Below are positions 51,722-60,144 of a stretch of DNA of 64,000 bases, in pieces; position 1 is the first letter of the stretch, and each line of letters starts with the position of its first letter. A program made the position numbers and the translations under genes. The notes beneath the pieces were generated by a model that did not search any database, was not told the origin of the DNA, and saw nothing but the letters and a program-made list of their open reading frames with translations. This stretch comes from Gemmatimonadaceae bacterium. Lineage in GTDB: Bacteria; Gemmatimonadota; Gemmatimonadetes; Gemmatimonadales; Gemmatimonadaceae. The stretch spans positions 62,001 through 126,000 of the forward strand of contig DATLUQ010000051.1 in NCBI GenBank assembly GCA_035533015.1. Direction: 5' to 3'.

Positions 51722-51776
51722 CTCGACGTTGTTCAACTGGATGTACGCGGGGAGCCAAAAGGGCGTTGAACATTGG

Positions 51777-52376
51777 TCAGGAGGGACCAGGCGTCCCGGC
51801 CAGCCCCAACTGGGGCGCCACACCGCGCATGGCCTCGATCACAAACTGAACGTGGGCGTCGAGGTCCACGCCCAGTTCCTGCGCGCCGAGCAGCACGTCC
51901 TCCCGGCTCACTCCGCGGGCGAACGCCTTGTCCTTCATCTTCTTCCGTACCGAACGGGCATCCACGTCGTGGACGCTCCGCGTCGGCTTGACGAGGGCAG
52001 TGGCCGTGATGAGGCCAGTCAGTTCGTCCACGGCAAACAACGTCTTGGCCATCGGAGTCTCCCGCGGCACGTTGCAGTAGGTGGCGTGGCCAAGGATGGC
52101 CTGCAGGATGTCCTCGGGCCAGCCCATGCTGCGGAGCAGTCCGACGCCGTGCGCGGGATGTTCGTCGATAGCCGAGTGCTCGGCGTTGGGATACCGCTCG
52201 TAGTCGAAATCGTGGATCAGCCCCGCAAGTCCCCACCGAGCGGGGTCCTCGTCGAATCTGACGGCATAGGCGCGCATAGCAGCCTCGACCGCAAGCATGT
52301 GTTTACGGAGCGACTCGCTGGCCGTGTACTCATGCATCAGGGCGAGCGCGGATTCGCGGGATGGTAGATCGGGCAT
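51777..52376 (-). CDS. HD-domain phosphohydrolase
   Basis: This 199-residue protein has the HD motif in LRKHMLAVEAAMRAYAVRF, GLIHDFDYERYPN and HPAHGVGLLRSMG. Further ligands are in LGHATYCNVPRET and LFAVDELTGLIT. HD proteins hydrolyse phosphate esters such as nucleotides. No partner domain exists, and the substrate is unknown. The ATG at 52376 begins MPDLPSRESALALMHEY; a TTG at 52397 would add seven residues. It lies 55 bp upstream of the sigma factor on the same strand, and read-through is possible. Confidence 0.87.
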   Translation of the reverse strand: MPDLPSRESALALMHEYTASESLRKHMLAVEAAMRAYAVRFDEDPARWGLAGLIHDFDYERYPNAEHSAIDEHPAHGVGLLRSMGWPEDILQAILGHATYCNVPRETPMAKTLFAVDELTGLITATALVKPTRSVHDVDARSVRKKMKDKAFARGVSREDVLLGAQELGVDLDAHVQFVIEAMRGVAPQLGLAGTPGPS

Positions 52377-52728
52377 GGCGGTTGGTGTGGCTCCCAATTC
52401 GATAGGCCTTCGGAATATTGTCTCTTCTGACCGCGGACCGATAGGCGCCAGCTCGGCATGAGAAACCGCTCGATGCGTGCGGCCCTCGCATCAGGAACGG
52501 AGACGGGAATGGCACGTGATCCGCCAGCGACCGATGACGCCGATCTGAAAGGGCGAGGGCCTCAGGGCGAGGCATGATACGCGGAGTGCATCATGCCTCC
52601 CACCGAAGCCCCCACGTTGTCGATCGCTCTCGTCCGGTGTTTCCGGATCTTCCTGTTCCAGTCGCTGTGCTTGATGCTCGGCGGCGTGCGCAGCCGGAAC
52701 GGTCGCGGACTCACGCCGCTATGCTCAC
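52377..52728. other. Non-coding stretch with one inverted repeat
   Basis: No convincing gene is seen in these 352 bp. GAGGCATGAT (52569-52578) and ATCATGCCTC (52590-52599) form a perfect 10-bp inverted repeat around an 11-base loop. It has no T tract, so it may be an operator or a weak terminator for the small gene to the right. A short plus-strand frame from 52592 lacks family character. Confidence 0.5.
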
Positions 52729-52896
52729 CTACTTCGTGGCCTGAGCCGCCGGCTTTTCAGAATTGAAATGACGGTTGGTGAGCCGGACGATGCCGTACAG
52801 GATGGCGAAGATGCAGATCGCACCGAAGATGAGGCCCATGAAGCCGGCCTTCATGTCGCTGGCGTGCGTCTGGTGTGCGTCGTGCGAGTCGGTCAT
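52729..52896 (-). CDS. 55-residue single-helix membrane protein
   Basis: The minus strand encodes 55 residues starting MTDSHDAHQTHASDMK. One membrane helix follows (AGFMGLIFGAICIFAILYGI), then a short basic tail (VRLTNRHFNSEKPAAQATK). The ATG has an AGGAG ribosome site 5 bp upstream. It lies 24 bp downstream of the cyclophilin gene and is probably co-transcribed with it. The histidine-rich N-terminus (HDAHQTH) is notable and could bind metal, but this is a guess. I recognise no family. Confidence 0.6.
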   Translation of the reverse strand: MTDSHDAHQTHASDMKAGFMGLIFGAICIFAILYGIVRLTNRHFNSEKPAAQATK

Positions 52897-52920
52897 GTGA
52901 GCTCCTGGGCGGCGGTGCGG

Positions 52921-53382
52921 CTACGCGACCCGCACCGTGTTCATCACATCGTTCTGGCGAATGGACTGCATGGCGTCGAGGCCCTGCGTGATCTGGCCAA
53001 AGACGGTGTGGACTCCGTTGAGGTGCCGGGTGTTCGCTTCGCTCAGCACCATGAAGAACTGGCTGCCGCCGGTGTCCTTTCCGGCGTGCGCCATGGACAG
53101 GGCGCCCACCTGATGGCGGCGGGGATTCCCAGCGGTCTCACACTTGATCTTGTAGCCCGGACCTCCGGTGCCGATGCGCCGGTCGCCTTCGGGGAGGTCG
53201 CGGGAGAGCGGGTCGCCCCCCTGGACGACGAAATCGGGAATCACTCGGTGAAACTTCACGCCGTCGTAGAAGCCCGAGTTGGCCAACTTCTCGAAGTTGG
53301 CAACGGTGTTCGGCGCCTCACCGTCGTAGAGTTCGGCGACGATCGTGCCGCGGTTGGTTTCAAAGGTGGCGGTCTTGCTCAC
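52921..53382 (-). CDS. Cyclophilin-type peptidyl-prolyl isomerase
   Basis: This 153-residue protein is a cyclophilin. It begins [26 protein letters not shown], has the active-site region [19 protein letters not shown] with Arg and Phe, then [27 protein letters not shown]. It has no signal peptide, so it is cytosolic (PpiB-like) and speeds folding at proline bonds. The usual loop before the core is [24 protein letters not shown], similar to bacterial PpiB. The small membrane-protein gene follows it. Confidence 0.94.
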   Translation of the reverse strand: MSKTATFETNRGTIVAELYDGEAPNTVANFEKLANSGFYDGVKFHRVIPDFVVQGGDPLSRDLPEGDRRIGTGGPGYKIKCETAGNPRRHQVGALSMAHAGKDTGGSQFFMVLSEANTRHLNGVHTVFGQITQGLDAMQSIRQNDVMNTVRVA

Positions 53383-53529
53383 GGGAATACCAGCCAGGGA
53401 AAGAAGAGAACTTCGCCGAGGATAAACTAGGCGTTTCTGGCGCGGCGCGGGAGTGATCGCGTGTGCCGGGCATCGAGATTGGAGGAACAGTCAAGGAACT
53501 CCCGGTCGGGCGAGCCAGCCGGAGTTCAA

Positions 53530-54213
53530 TCAGAAGATCGCGCTGGGGCAGATGTCGGCGAGCACGCACTCAACGCATTTCGGTTTCCGAGCCAGGCAGA
53601 CGCGCCGCCCGTGCTCGATGAGCAGGTGCGAGAGGATGGTCCACTGTTGGCGCGGAAAGAGCGGGGTGAGGCTGGCCTCGATCTTTTCCGCTGTGTTCGC
53701 CCGGGTCAGGCCAAGTCGTTGGCTGAGCCGCGTGACGTGGGTGTCGACGACGATCCCTTCGTTCTGGTCGAAGGCGTTTCCGAGAATGACGTTGGCCGTC
53801 TTGCGTCCGACGCCAGGCAGATTCGTGAGCGCTTCCATGGTGTGGGGCACCGCGCCCCCGTGCGTTTCCGTGATCGCAGCGGCCATGCCGATGAGGCTCT
53901 TGGCTTTGTTGCGGAAGAAGCCTGTGCTCTTGATGAGTGCCTCAAGGTCTTCACGACGGGCGTGGGCCAAGGCGTGCGGCGTGGGATATTTCTTGAACAG
54001 CGCCGGCGTGACCATGTTCACGCGCTTGTCGGTGCACTGCGCGCTGAGAATGGTCGCCACGAGGAGCTGAAACGGATTTTGAAAGTCGAGGGCGCAGTGG
54101 GCGTCGGGGTACTCTGCGAGGAGCCGGCCCAGGACCTCACTGGCCTGCCGTTCGAGCGCTGGGCCGCGCAGTGCTCCGCGCCGGACCCGGGACCTAGCCT
54201 TCGACACCGGCAT
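53530..54213 (-). CDS. nth: Endonuclease III (DNA glycosylase/AP lyase)
   Basis: This 227-residue base-excision repair enzyme removes oxidised pyrimidines and cuts the abasic site. The helix-hairpin-helix is LPGVGRKTANVILGNAFDQ with the catalytic lysine within GRKTAN, and the catalytic aspartate is in GIVVDTHVTRLSQRLGL. The iron-sulfur cluster loop is C-x6-C-x2-C-x5-C (CLARKPKCVECVLADICP). The first residues overlap the unknown gene upstream by 20 bp, so translation may be coupled. Confidence 0.95.
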   Translation of the reverse strand: MPVSKARSRVRRGALRGPALERQASEVLGRLLAEYPDAHCALDFQNPFQLLVATILSAQCTDKRVNMVTPALFKKYPTPHALAHARREDLEALIKSTGFFRNKAKSLIGMAAAITETHGGAVPHTMEALTNLPGVGRKTANVILGNAFDQNEGIVVDTHVTRLSQRLGLTRANTAEKIEASLTPLFPRQQWTILSHLLIEHGRRVCLARKPKCVECVLADICPSAIF

Positions 54214-54649
54214 GCTGCTTCAGCCGGTCCACGCACTCATGGAGCTGCTTCTCGGTGAGCTCGATTTCCTGTCTGGCGCCTTCTTTGTCGAGCAGGCCGG
54301 CTCGCATCGAGATGGCGACCTGGTTCAAGTAGCGAATCTTCGCGAGGACTTCGTCGGTGGCCCTGCGCAGTTGCATGAAGCGCCGCTTCTCGGCGAGCGC
54401 ACGCCGGTAGCGCAGCGTGAGTTCGGTGGCGTTGAGCCGTTTGGCGAGCGCCAGCACCTCGTCGTGTGACCGGCCCGGCAGGGCGCCCCGGTCGGGAATG
54501 CCCGAGTCCTCCCAGCCATCGTCGGCGAACCAGAGGCGACCGACGTACTCGATGCCGTCGAACGCCACGCGGCAGGATACGTGCAGCTTCTGTCCGTCGG
54601 GTTCGATGGTCGTGATGTACGGCTGAATGACAGTGTCGGTCTGAGACAT
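54194..54649 (-). CDS. Conserved-looking protein of unknown function
   Basis: The 151-residue protein is not recognised. The N-terminal half looks like a small beta domain (IQPYITTIEPDGQKLHVSCRVAFDGIEYVGRLWFADDGWEDSGIPDR). The C-terminal half is helical, with a coiled-coil-like KEGARQEIELTEKQLHECVDRLKQ. It has no signal peptide and no membrane helix. The 3' end overlaps the start of nth by 20 bp, which suggests the two are expressed together. It begins after a 37-bp gap from the hydrolase gene. No function is proposed. Confidence 0.7.
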   Translation of the reverse strand: MSQTDTVIQPYITTIEPDGQKLHVSCRVAFDGIEYVGRLWFADDGWEDSGIPDRGALPGRSHDEVLALAKRLNATELTLRYRRALAEKRRFMQLRRATDEVLAKIRYLNQVAISMRAGLLDKEGARQEIELTEKQLHECVDRLKQHAGVEG

Positions 54650-54686
54650 CGGGTCGTCTCGAAAGGGCCGTGCGGGCGAGCCGCGA

Positions 54687-55586
54687 TCATGCGAGAAACT
54701 TACGCAGCGCCCCGAAGAGCGCCGCGGGCTGTTCGACGTACGGCACGTGTCCGCACGCTTCCAACGTCACCAACTCGGCGCCCGTCGCGCGGGCGCACGC
54801 TTCTGACGATGCCAGCGGGATCGGATCCTGCATGCCGTGCACGATCAACGTCGGGCAGCGGACCGCCGCCAACCGCCCATCGCGCACGAGATCGTAATCT
54901 CCCAGGCTTTCCCACACCGTTCGCTGCACGCGTTCCACGATCCGGAACGGGGTCAGGTCACGCGCTGCGTGCGGATCGGCGAAGTAGCCTGCCACACTCA
55001 ACTCGAATGCCCGGTGGCGGTACCCCTGGGGATCCCGCTCCCGCAGGCCCGAAGCGACCAACTCGTCGCGCATCGCCTGGACCGCCGGAGCGGCTTGGCG
55101 CCGAGCGAACTCCGCCTCGAACTCCTCCCGAAATTGCCGTGAGATCGGAGCCGGGTCAATGAGCGCGAGCCGATCGGGGGCAGGCGAGGCGGGGTCGGAC
55201 TCCGCGGCCGCCGCATACAACAGCGCCAACAGCCCGCCCCAGGAATAGCCGATGATGGTGGGTCGCGAGAGCGTGAATTCCCGGAGTACCGCCGCGAGAT
55301 CAGCGACGTGAGTCTGCCACGTGATGGGCTCGCGATCGTCGGTCCGCGACCGGCCGCCGCCGCGTTGATCGTAGAACAGGAGTTCCCGATCGTGGGCGAG
55401 TTCGAGCATCTGCGGCAAGAGATATCTGTGGTCTGCTCCGGGGCCGCCGTGGAGCACCAGCGCGCGGGGGCCCACGTCCGGACCGTACGCTGTCCAGTAC
55501 AGCGGAACCGGGGTGGTCGTCGTGAAACCGGAGGCGCGAGGAGGTGGAGGGTTCGGAGGCATGCTGGTGGTGGAGAATCCACACAT
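54687..55586 (-). CDS. Alpha/beta hydrolase, proline-iminopeptidase-like
   Basis: This 299-residue (or 291) hydrolase has the oxyanion motif LVLHGGPGADHRYLLPQM, HGGPG being typical of proline iminopeptidases. LLFYDQRGGGRSRTDD follows, then the nucleophile in IIGYSWGGLLALLYAAAA (GxSxG). Near the end come the acid in IVHGMQDPIPLASS and the histidine in EACGHVPYVEQPAA. It has no export signal, so the activity is cytosolic. Two starts, at 55586 and 55562, are possible; neither has a good ribosome site. A TATACT box lies about 20 bp upstream of 55586, so a nearly leaderless transcript from that start is plausible. Confidence 0.88.
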   Translation of the reverse strand: MCGFSTTSMPPNPPPPRASGFTTTTPVPLYWTAYGPDVGPRALVLHGGPGADHRYLLPQMLELAHDRELLFYDQRGGGRSRTDDREPITWQTHVADLAAVLREFTLSRPTIIGYSWGGLLALLYAAAAESDPASPAPDRLALIDPAPISRQFREEFEAEFARRQAAPAVQAMRDELVASGLRERDPQGYRHRAFELSVAGYFADPHAARDLTPFRIVERVQRTVWESLGDYDLVRDGRLAAVRCPTLIVHGMQDPIPLASSEACARATGAELVTLEACGHVPYVEQPAALFGALRKFLA

Positions 55587-55611
55587 CGTCGCGCGTCGTG
55601 ACTCGAGTATA

Positions 55612-55649
55612 ACAGAGGGGCCGGACGCGTGTGCGTCCGGCCCCTCTGT
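55612..55649. terminator. Perfect 17-bp hairpin between pilin and hydrolase genes
   Basis: ACAGAGGGGCCGGACGC (55612-55628) and GCGTCCGGCCCCTCTGT (55633-55649) form a perfect stem around GTGT, just past the pilin stop codon. The minus-strand sequence after it is TATACTCGAG, so the T tract is poor. The TATACT overlaps the stem foot and may be the hydrolase -10 box. Confidence 0.75.
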
Positions 55650-55668
55650 GCCGCCGACTACCCCAGCC

Positions 55669-56052
55669 TCAGTTACAGACCGGCTCGCCTTCGCCCGCGC
55701 TCGTGACCAGCGGGTTCGTGGTGTTGATGGCGATGGCGCAGGTGTGCCCGGTCAGCATCGTGTGGGTGATCGTCGCCGACCAATAGCCGGCGCCCACCGT
55801 GATCGTCGGCGCATTGACGCCCGTCGACTGCTTGAAGTTCATCGCAGTTTCGTTGGTCGTGTAGGCCGACGAATCGGAGAAGAAGGCTTCCTCAGCCGTA
55901 ACCATGTTGCGGAGGTCCGACTTCATGGCGGTGATGTATGCCTTGTCCTTGGTATTCGCGAACTTCGGAATCGCAATCGCCGCCAGAATGCCGATGATGA
56001 CGACGACGATCAGAAGTTCGATCAGCGTGAAGCCCTTGCGATTCTGCAACAT
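55669..56052 (-). CDS. Type IV pilin-like protein
   Basis: The 127-residue prepilin has a short leader MLQNRKG followed by FTLIELLIVVVIIGILAAIA, the class III signal and N-terminal helix of type IVa pilins. The cleavage site is G/F and glutamate 5 is intact. The globular part has about 100 residues, with a C-terminal cysteine pair (GHTCAIAINTT and EGEPVCN) as in the pilin D-region loop. The start at 56052 is chosen because the leader fits; the frame runs further upstream. No pilus assembly gene is near, so it is an isolated major or minor pilin. A CRP-like site lies 160 bp upstream. Confidence 0.92.
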   Translation of the reverse strand: MLQNRKGFTLIELLIVVVIIGILAAIAIPKFANTKDKAYITAMKSDLRNMVTAEEAFFSDSSAYTTNETAMNFKQSTGVNAPTITVGAGYWSATITHTMLTGHTCAIAINTTNPLVTSAGEGEPVCN

Positions 56053-56205
56053 GGTGGGGGGGTCTCCGAAATGGGAAATGGGGGGCATGACTAGTTGTTG
56101 CCCGGCAGTAGTGGTCGCGCCGTCGCTACCGGCAGCCCAGAAGGGCAAGAGGGGTGCCGTTCTTGAGACGTTTAGAACCCTTTGTTGGTAAAGAACTTAC
56201 AATGA

Positions 56206-56221
56206 TGTGATATAGATCACA
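56206..56221. promoter_or_regulatory. CRP/FNR-family binding site upstream of the pilin gene
   Basis: TGTGATATAGATCACA has the perfect TGTGA-N6-TCACA arms of the enterobacterial CRP consensus, flanked by AT-rich bases (GA before, TTT after). It lies about 155-170 bp upstream of the pilin start codon, with TTGTAA on the minus strand at 56202-56197 as a possible -35 region. Another CRP/FNR-family regulator could use it, as Gemmatimonadota regulator specificity is not known to me. Confidence 0.7.
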
Positions 56222-56274
56222 TTTGGCTAAGCCCATGCATTACGCGAGCTTCGGGGTAGAATGCCACGGCTGCG

Positions 56275-57177
56275 TCAGCTGAACTGCGACGCGATTCGGG
56301 CGGTCTGCACATGGAGGGCGACCGTGGTCGAGGGGTCGCGACCATAGCCGCCAGCGATTGTGATGGTCAGCGGGAGTCCCACCTCGCGACAGTGTTGGAC
56401 CACCAACAGGTCGCGGCGCGCCAGCCCTTGCTGGGTGAGCGACAATCGGCCGAGCGCGTCGTGCTCGTGCGCGTCTGCGCCGGCGAGGTACACCACTAGG
56501 TCCGGGTGGGCACGAGCGATGACGCCGGGGAGGGCCGCAGCCAGCCGATTCAGGTATTCGGCGTCGTCGGCGCCGTCCGGCAGTTCCACGTCGAGGTCGC
56601 CGGCCACCTTGCGGAACGGGTAATTCCGACCTCCGTGCATGCTGAAGGTGAACACCGATGCATCGCCGGCGAAGATGGCGTGGGTTCCATTGCCCTGGTG
56701 TACGTCGAGATCGACGATGGCGGCTCGCTCGATCTGCCCGCGGTGCTGCAGGGCACGAATGGCCACGGCGACGTCGTTGAACACGCAGAAGCCTTCGCCG
56801 TGGTCGGGGAACGCGTGGTGCGTGCCGCCAGCTAGGTTCATGCTGATTCCGAAGTCGAGCGCGTGTCTGGCCGCCTCGCAGGTGCCGCCCGTGGCCCGGT
56901 ACGACCGCTCGACGAGCGCCGGTGACCACGGGAACCCCAGCCGCCGCACTTCCGCCGCGGTAAGCGCGCCGCGGGTGAACCGCTGCACGTAGTCGGGCGT
57001 GTGCACGCGCAGGAGATCGTCTGCGCTGACGCGGTCGGGTTCGTGCAGGCGGTCGGCCGGCACGATGCCCAGATCGAGTACCCGCTGGCGAAGCAGTTGG
57101 TACTTGGCGATCGGAAACCGGTGCCCCTCGGGGAGCGGAAAGGTATATCGCGCGCTCGACCAGGCGTGGAGCGTCAC
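56275..57177 (-). CDS. Histone-deacetylase-family (AcuC/APAH-like) hydrolase
   Basis: This 300-residue zinc enzyme of the arginase/deacetylase superfamily contains NLAGGTHHAFPDHGEGFCVFNDVAVAI with the catalytic His-His pair. AIVDLDVHQGNGTHAIFAGD carries the zinc-binding Asp and His, and VVYLAGADAHEHDALGRLSL carries the second Asp. The final loop has TIAGGYGRDPSTT. It should deacetylate acetylated proteins, polyamines or acetoin-related substrates; the target cannot be read. GTG at 57177 starts VTLHAWSSARYTFPLPEGHRFPI, the family N-terminus. It is 28 bp past the M28 peptidase gene and likely in its operon. Confidence 0.92.
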   Translation of the reverse strand: MTLHAWSSARYTFPLPEGHRFPIAKYQLLRQRVLDLGIVPADRLHEPDRVSADDLLRVHTPDYVQRFTRGALTAAEVRRLGFPWSPALVERSYRATGGTCEAARHALDFGISMNLAGGTHHAFPDHGEGFCVFNDVAVAIRALQHRGQIERAAIVDLDVHQGNGTHAIFAGDASVFTFSMHGGRNYPFRKVAGDLDVELPDGADDAEYLNRLAAALPGVIARAHPDLVVYLAGADAHEHDALGRLSLTQQGLARRDLLVVQHCREVGLPLTITIAGGYGRDPSTTVALHVQTARIASQFS

Positions 57178-57205
57178 ACAGCGGCGGTAGCCGGCACCGC
57201 GCCGG

Positions 57206-58510
57206 CTACCCTCCTCGCTTGCTGAGCGTGACGCGCAACGTGACGCGCGCTCCGTCGCGCACCACGACGACCTGGACCACGTCGCCCGGCTTGTGGCTGT
57301 ACAGCGCTGCCGAGTAGGTCTCGAGATCGGTGACTTCCTGGCCGCCGAATTCCACCACGACGTCGCCCGCCTTGATGCCGCCCGCGTCGGCGGGACTTCC
57401 GGCGGTGACGCCGGTGAGCCGCTCACCTCTGATGTCGCCGGCTGCCATGTCGGGAATGGACCCGAAATAGACATCGCTGCTCGAACTCGACGCGGCCGTG
57501 CTGGGCTTGGCTGGCACGCGGACGAACGTGATGCGCGCCGGCCGGTCGGCGATGTCGCGAATCACGCGTTCGCCAATGCCCACCACGGTGGCTTCGCCGG
57601 CGGCGTCGATCTTGCTCACGACGTCAGTGGCGCGGTGGTAGTCCGCGTGGAGGTCGGTAAAGAAGTGGAGCACGGGGATGTTCTTGGCGTAGAACGAGGA
57701 CTGGTCCGAGGGGCCGAATCCGTCGCCCTGACCAAAGATCGTGAGGCGCCCGGCGTTGGCGCTGTCGAGGAGGGCCGGGAATTCGGCGCCGGTGGCCACG
57801 CCGTAGACGATCAATCGCCGGTTCCGGAGCCGGCCCACCATGTCGAAGTTCACCATGGCATCCATGCTGTCGAGCGCCACCGGGCTGTGCTCCACGAAGT
57901 AGGCCGAGCCGAGCAGCCCTTCCTCTTCGGCGCTGAAGTTGATGAACATGAGCGAACGACGTGTTGGAGCGGCGCGGAACATGCGGGCCAGTTCGAGCAC
58001 CGCCGCGGTGCCGGACGCGTTGTCGTCGGCGCCGTGGCGGATGGCGTCCGTGGCCTCTGGGTCGAGCGCCCCCTCGGTGGAGCGCCCCAAGTGGTCGAAG
58101 TGGGCACCGACGACCACGTATTCCTGGCGTAGCGCCGGGTCCGTGCCAGGCAGCATGGCGATGACGTTCTGCGTGGGCAGCAGTTCGGGCGCGCCGGGGT
58201 GAGCCGACGCGGCGGGCCGCGCGACGAAGGGCTGGAGATACGAGGTAGGCGTCATGGCGGCGAGCCCGAGGGCTTGATAGCGGCGCTCGATAAACGCAGC
58301 GGCGCTGTCGTTGCCCGGCGTGCCGGCACGCCGGCCCTCGAGCCGGTCGCTGGCGAGATAAGCGATGTCGGCGCGCATCCGCGCCGAGTCGGCCGCGGCC
58401 ACGGGGGCGGGCGTCGGGGCGCTGGTTGGCCCCGAAACGACCGGTTGGCAGGCGCCGGCGATCATTACGGCGAACAGCAGCGAAGAACGGGAGAGGATCT
58501 TCATGGCCAT
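57206..58510 (-). CDS. Secreted M28 metallopeptidase with C-terminal PDZ domain
   Basis: This 434-residue lipoprotein has a lipobox AGAC (Cys 20). The M28 domain carries zinc ligands in VVVGAHFDHLGRS, GADDNASGTAAVLELARMF, FSAEEEGLLGSAYF, and DMVGRLRN, with a final His in HFFTDLHADYHRATD. A linker and a PDZ domain follow (about 345-430: RGERLTGVTAGSPADAGGIKAGDVVVEFGGQEV). It should remove N-terminal amino acids from peptides in the periplasm. Two starts (58510, 58504) are possible. It is 28 bp upstream of the deacetylase gene. Confidence 0.92.
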   Translation of the reverse strand: MAMKILSRSSLLFAVMIAGACQPVVSGPTSAPTPAPVAAADSARMRADIAYLASDRLEGRRAGTPGNDSAAAFIERRYQALGLAAMTPTSYLQPFVARPAASAHPGAPELLPTQNVIAMLPGTDPALRQEYVVVGAHFDHLGRSTEGALDPEATDAIRHGADDNASGTAAVLELARMFRAAPTRRSLMFINFSAEEEGLLGSAYFVEHSPVALDSMDAMVNFDMVGRLRNRRLIVYGVATGAEFPALLDSANAGRLTIFGQGDGFGPSDQSSFYAKNIPVLHFFTDLHADYHRATDVVSKIDAAGEATVVGIGERVIRDIADRPARITFVRVPAKPSTAASSSSSDVYFGSIPDMAAGDIRGERLTGVTAGSPADAGGIKAGDVVVEFGGQEVTDLETYSAALYSHKPGDVVQVVVVRDGARVTLRVTLSKRGG

Positions 58511-58652
58511 CTTACAAGGAGGGAATTGAGGAGTTTAGCGCCGCCTCGCCCGGGGAACCAGTTGGGCGTGAGCCGGCTGCTGGCGGCCCCGCACTGGGGG
58601 GGCCTACTTTTGGGGACACTCACCAGCCCACTGCGGGGCGGAACGCCACGTC

Positions 58653-60134
58653 ATGGACCACTCGGCTACCTTCGCACGCCTCTTCTCCCGACTCGTCTCC
58701 CTGCTGATCCACGACGCGCACAACGTCGACCAGCAGAAGGTGACGCTGCGGGCTGCCGTCGCGGTCGGCAAGCAGGGGCCGGTTCGGCTGACCGTGCGCG
58801 AGGGTGAACTCATGGCCGATGACGAGCCGATGCCCACGGTGCTCCCCGGGGTATCCGACGTGGCGGCACGGATGGCGGCGTGCGGGCTGCGCGAGATCAT
58901 TTTCGAAGCCAGTCCGCGTGCAGCGGCGGTGCTGGACCGCGCGCGCGAGCTAGCCGGGGGCCGCATGAACGGGTCGGGCGTCGCCGAGCCTGTGGCGGCC
59001 CTGGCACCCCTGACAGAGTTCGCAGTGCCCGAAGCCGCGCGCAACGACCAGGAACGGGGGCCGGAACGTGAGGCGGGGGTGCCGGGCCTCGTGTCGGAAG
59101 ACATCAGCGCGATGTTCTTCCAATTCTCGGCGATCGGCGCGGCGAAGGATTCCCCCGAGACGTTAGTTGCGCGTCTCGAGACGGTGGAGAACCCGTCCGA
59201 AGCCATCCGGTTGCTCGACGGTGCCGTCACGCAGGCCGAAACGGCCGCGCGCGAAGGGAAGCCGGCGGTGGTGGCCGACCTCATGTATGGGGTCGTGCGG
59301 TGCGAGCGATCGGCAGCGGACGAGGATGTGAAACGGGCCTACGTCCTGGCACTGCGCCGCATGTCCAGGCAACTCACGCTGCGCCCGGTCGCGGCGCTCA
59401 TGTCGCGGGATCCCGAGCGCCGGGCGCACGTGGTTGAAGTGCTGGCGCGGACCGGGCAGGACGGCGCCGAAGCGCTGATCGATCAGATGACGCAGGCGCA
59501 GACGACCGAAGACCGACAAGCGATGTTCGATGTGCTGATGCAACTCGACGCCGCCGTTCCCGCACTGATCAATATGCTCGGCGATGCGCGGTGGTTCGTG
59601 GCGCGGAACGCAGCGGACCTGTTGGCGGAGATGAAGCCGGTGGCCGCGGAGAGTTCGCTGGTGGGGTTGCTGCACCACCCCGAAGGCCGGGTGCGCCGCT
59701 CGGCGACGAACGCACTCATGCAGCTCGGAACGGAGAGCGCGCGACAGGCGGTGCGGGCGGCGGTGCGCGATCCGGAGCCGGAGGTGCGGATGCAGGCAGC
59801 ATTCGCGATCGCGGCGCACCGCGATCCCGAGACCGCTGCCACACTGATCACCGCGATCGACAAGGAGGCCGATACCGACGTGCAGTTGGCAATGCTGCTT
59901 GCGTTGGGCCGTGTGGGCACGCTGGAGGCCGTGCAGCGGCTGATTCGCGCGGCCGAGCCGGAGCACGGGTTGTTCAAGAAGAAGGCGACGGCGGTTCGGG
60001 TGGCGGCGGTCCAGGCCCTGGCCTCGGTGAATTCGGCTGCGGCGCGGGACGCGCTCAAGGCGCTGGCGTCGGACCGGGACAAGGACGTCCGCGACACCGT
60101 GGCGCGCCTGGCACAGCAGAACCAGCGCCCCTGA
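58653..60134 (+). CDS. HEAT-repeat protein
   Basis: This 493-residue cytosolic protein has an N-terminal helical/beta segment of about 120 residues (FARLFSRLVSLLIHDAHNVD, then VGKQGPVRLTVREGEL). From about residue 245 it has HEAT-type repeats: ARNAADLLAEMKPVAAESSLVGLLHHPEGRVRRSATNALMQL, and AAVQALASVNSAAARDALKALASD. HEAT arrays bind proteins. The unrelated N-terminal part probably sets the partner. The gene stands alone between leftward genes and converges on the M42 peptidase with 10 bp. The function is unknown. Confidence 0.8.
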   Translation: MDHSATFARLFSRLVSLLIHDAHNVDQQKVTLRAAVAVGKQGPVRLTVREGELMADDEPMPTVLPGVSDVAARMAACGLREIIFEASPRAAAVLDRARELAGGRMNGSGVAEPVAALAPLTEFAVPEAARNDQERGPEREAGVPGLVSEDISAMFFQFSAIGAAKDSPETLVARLETVENPSEAIRLLDGAVTQAETAAREGKPAVVADLMYGVVRCERSAADEDVKRAYVLALRRMSRQLTLRPVAALMSRDPERRAHVVEVLARTGQDGAEALIDQMTQAQTTEDRQAMFDVLMQLDAAVPALINMLGDARWFVARNAADLLAEMKPVAAESSLVGLLHHPEGRVRRSATNALMQLGTESARQAVRAAVRDPEPEVRMQAAFAIAAHRDPETAATLITAIDKEADTDVQLAMLLALGRVGTLEAVQRLIRAAEPEHGLFKKKATAVRVAAVQALASVNSAAARDALKALASDRDKDVRDTVARLAQQNQRP

Positions 60135-60144
60135 GGCGCTCCGC

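Noticed and set aside
52592-52750. Short plus-strand frame starting MPPTEAPTLSIALVR
   Set aside because: No ribosome site, no family character, and it runs into the oppositely oriented small gene.
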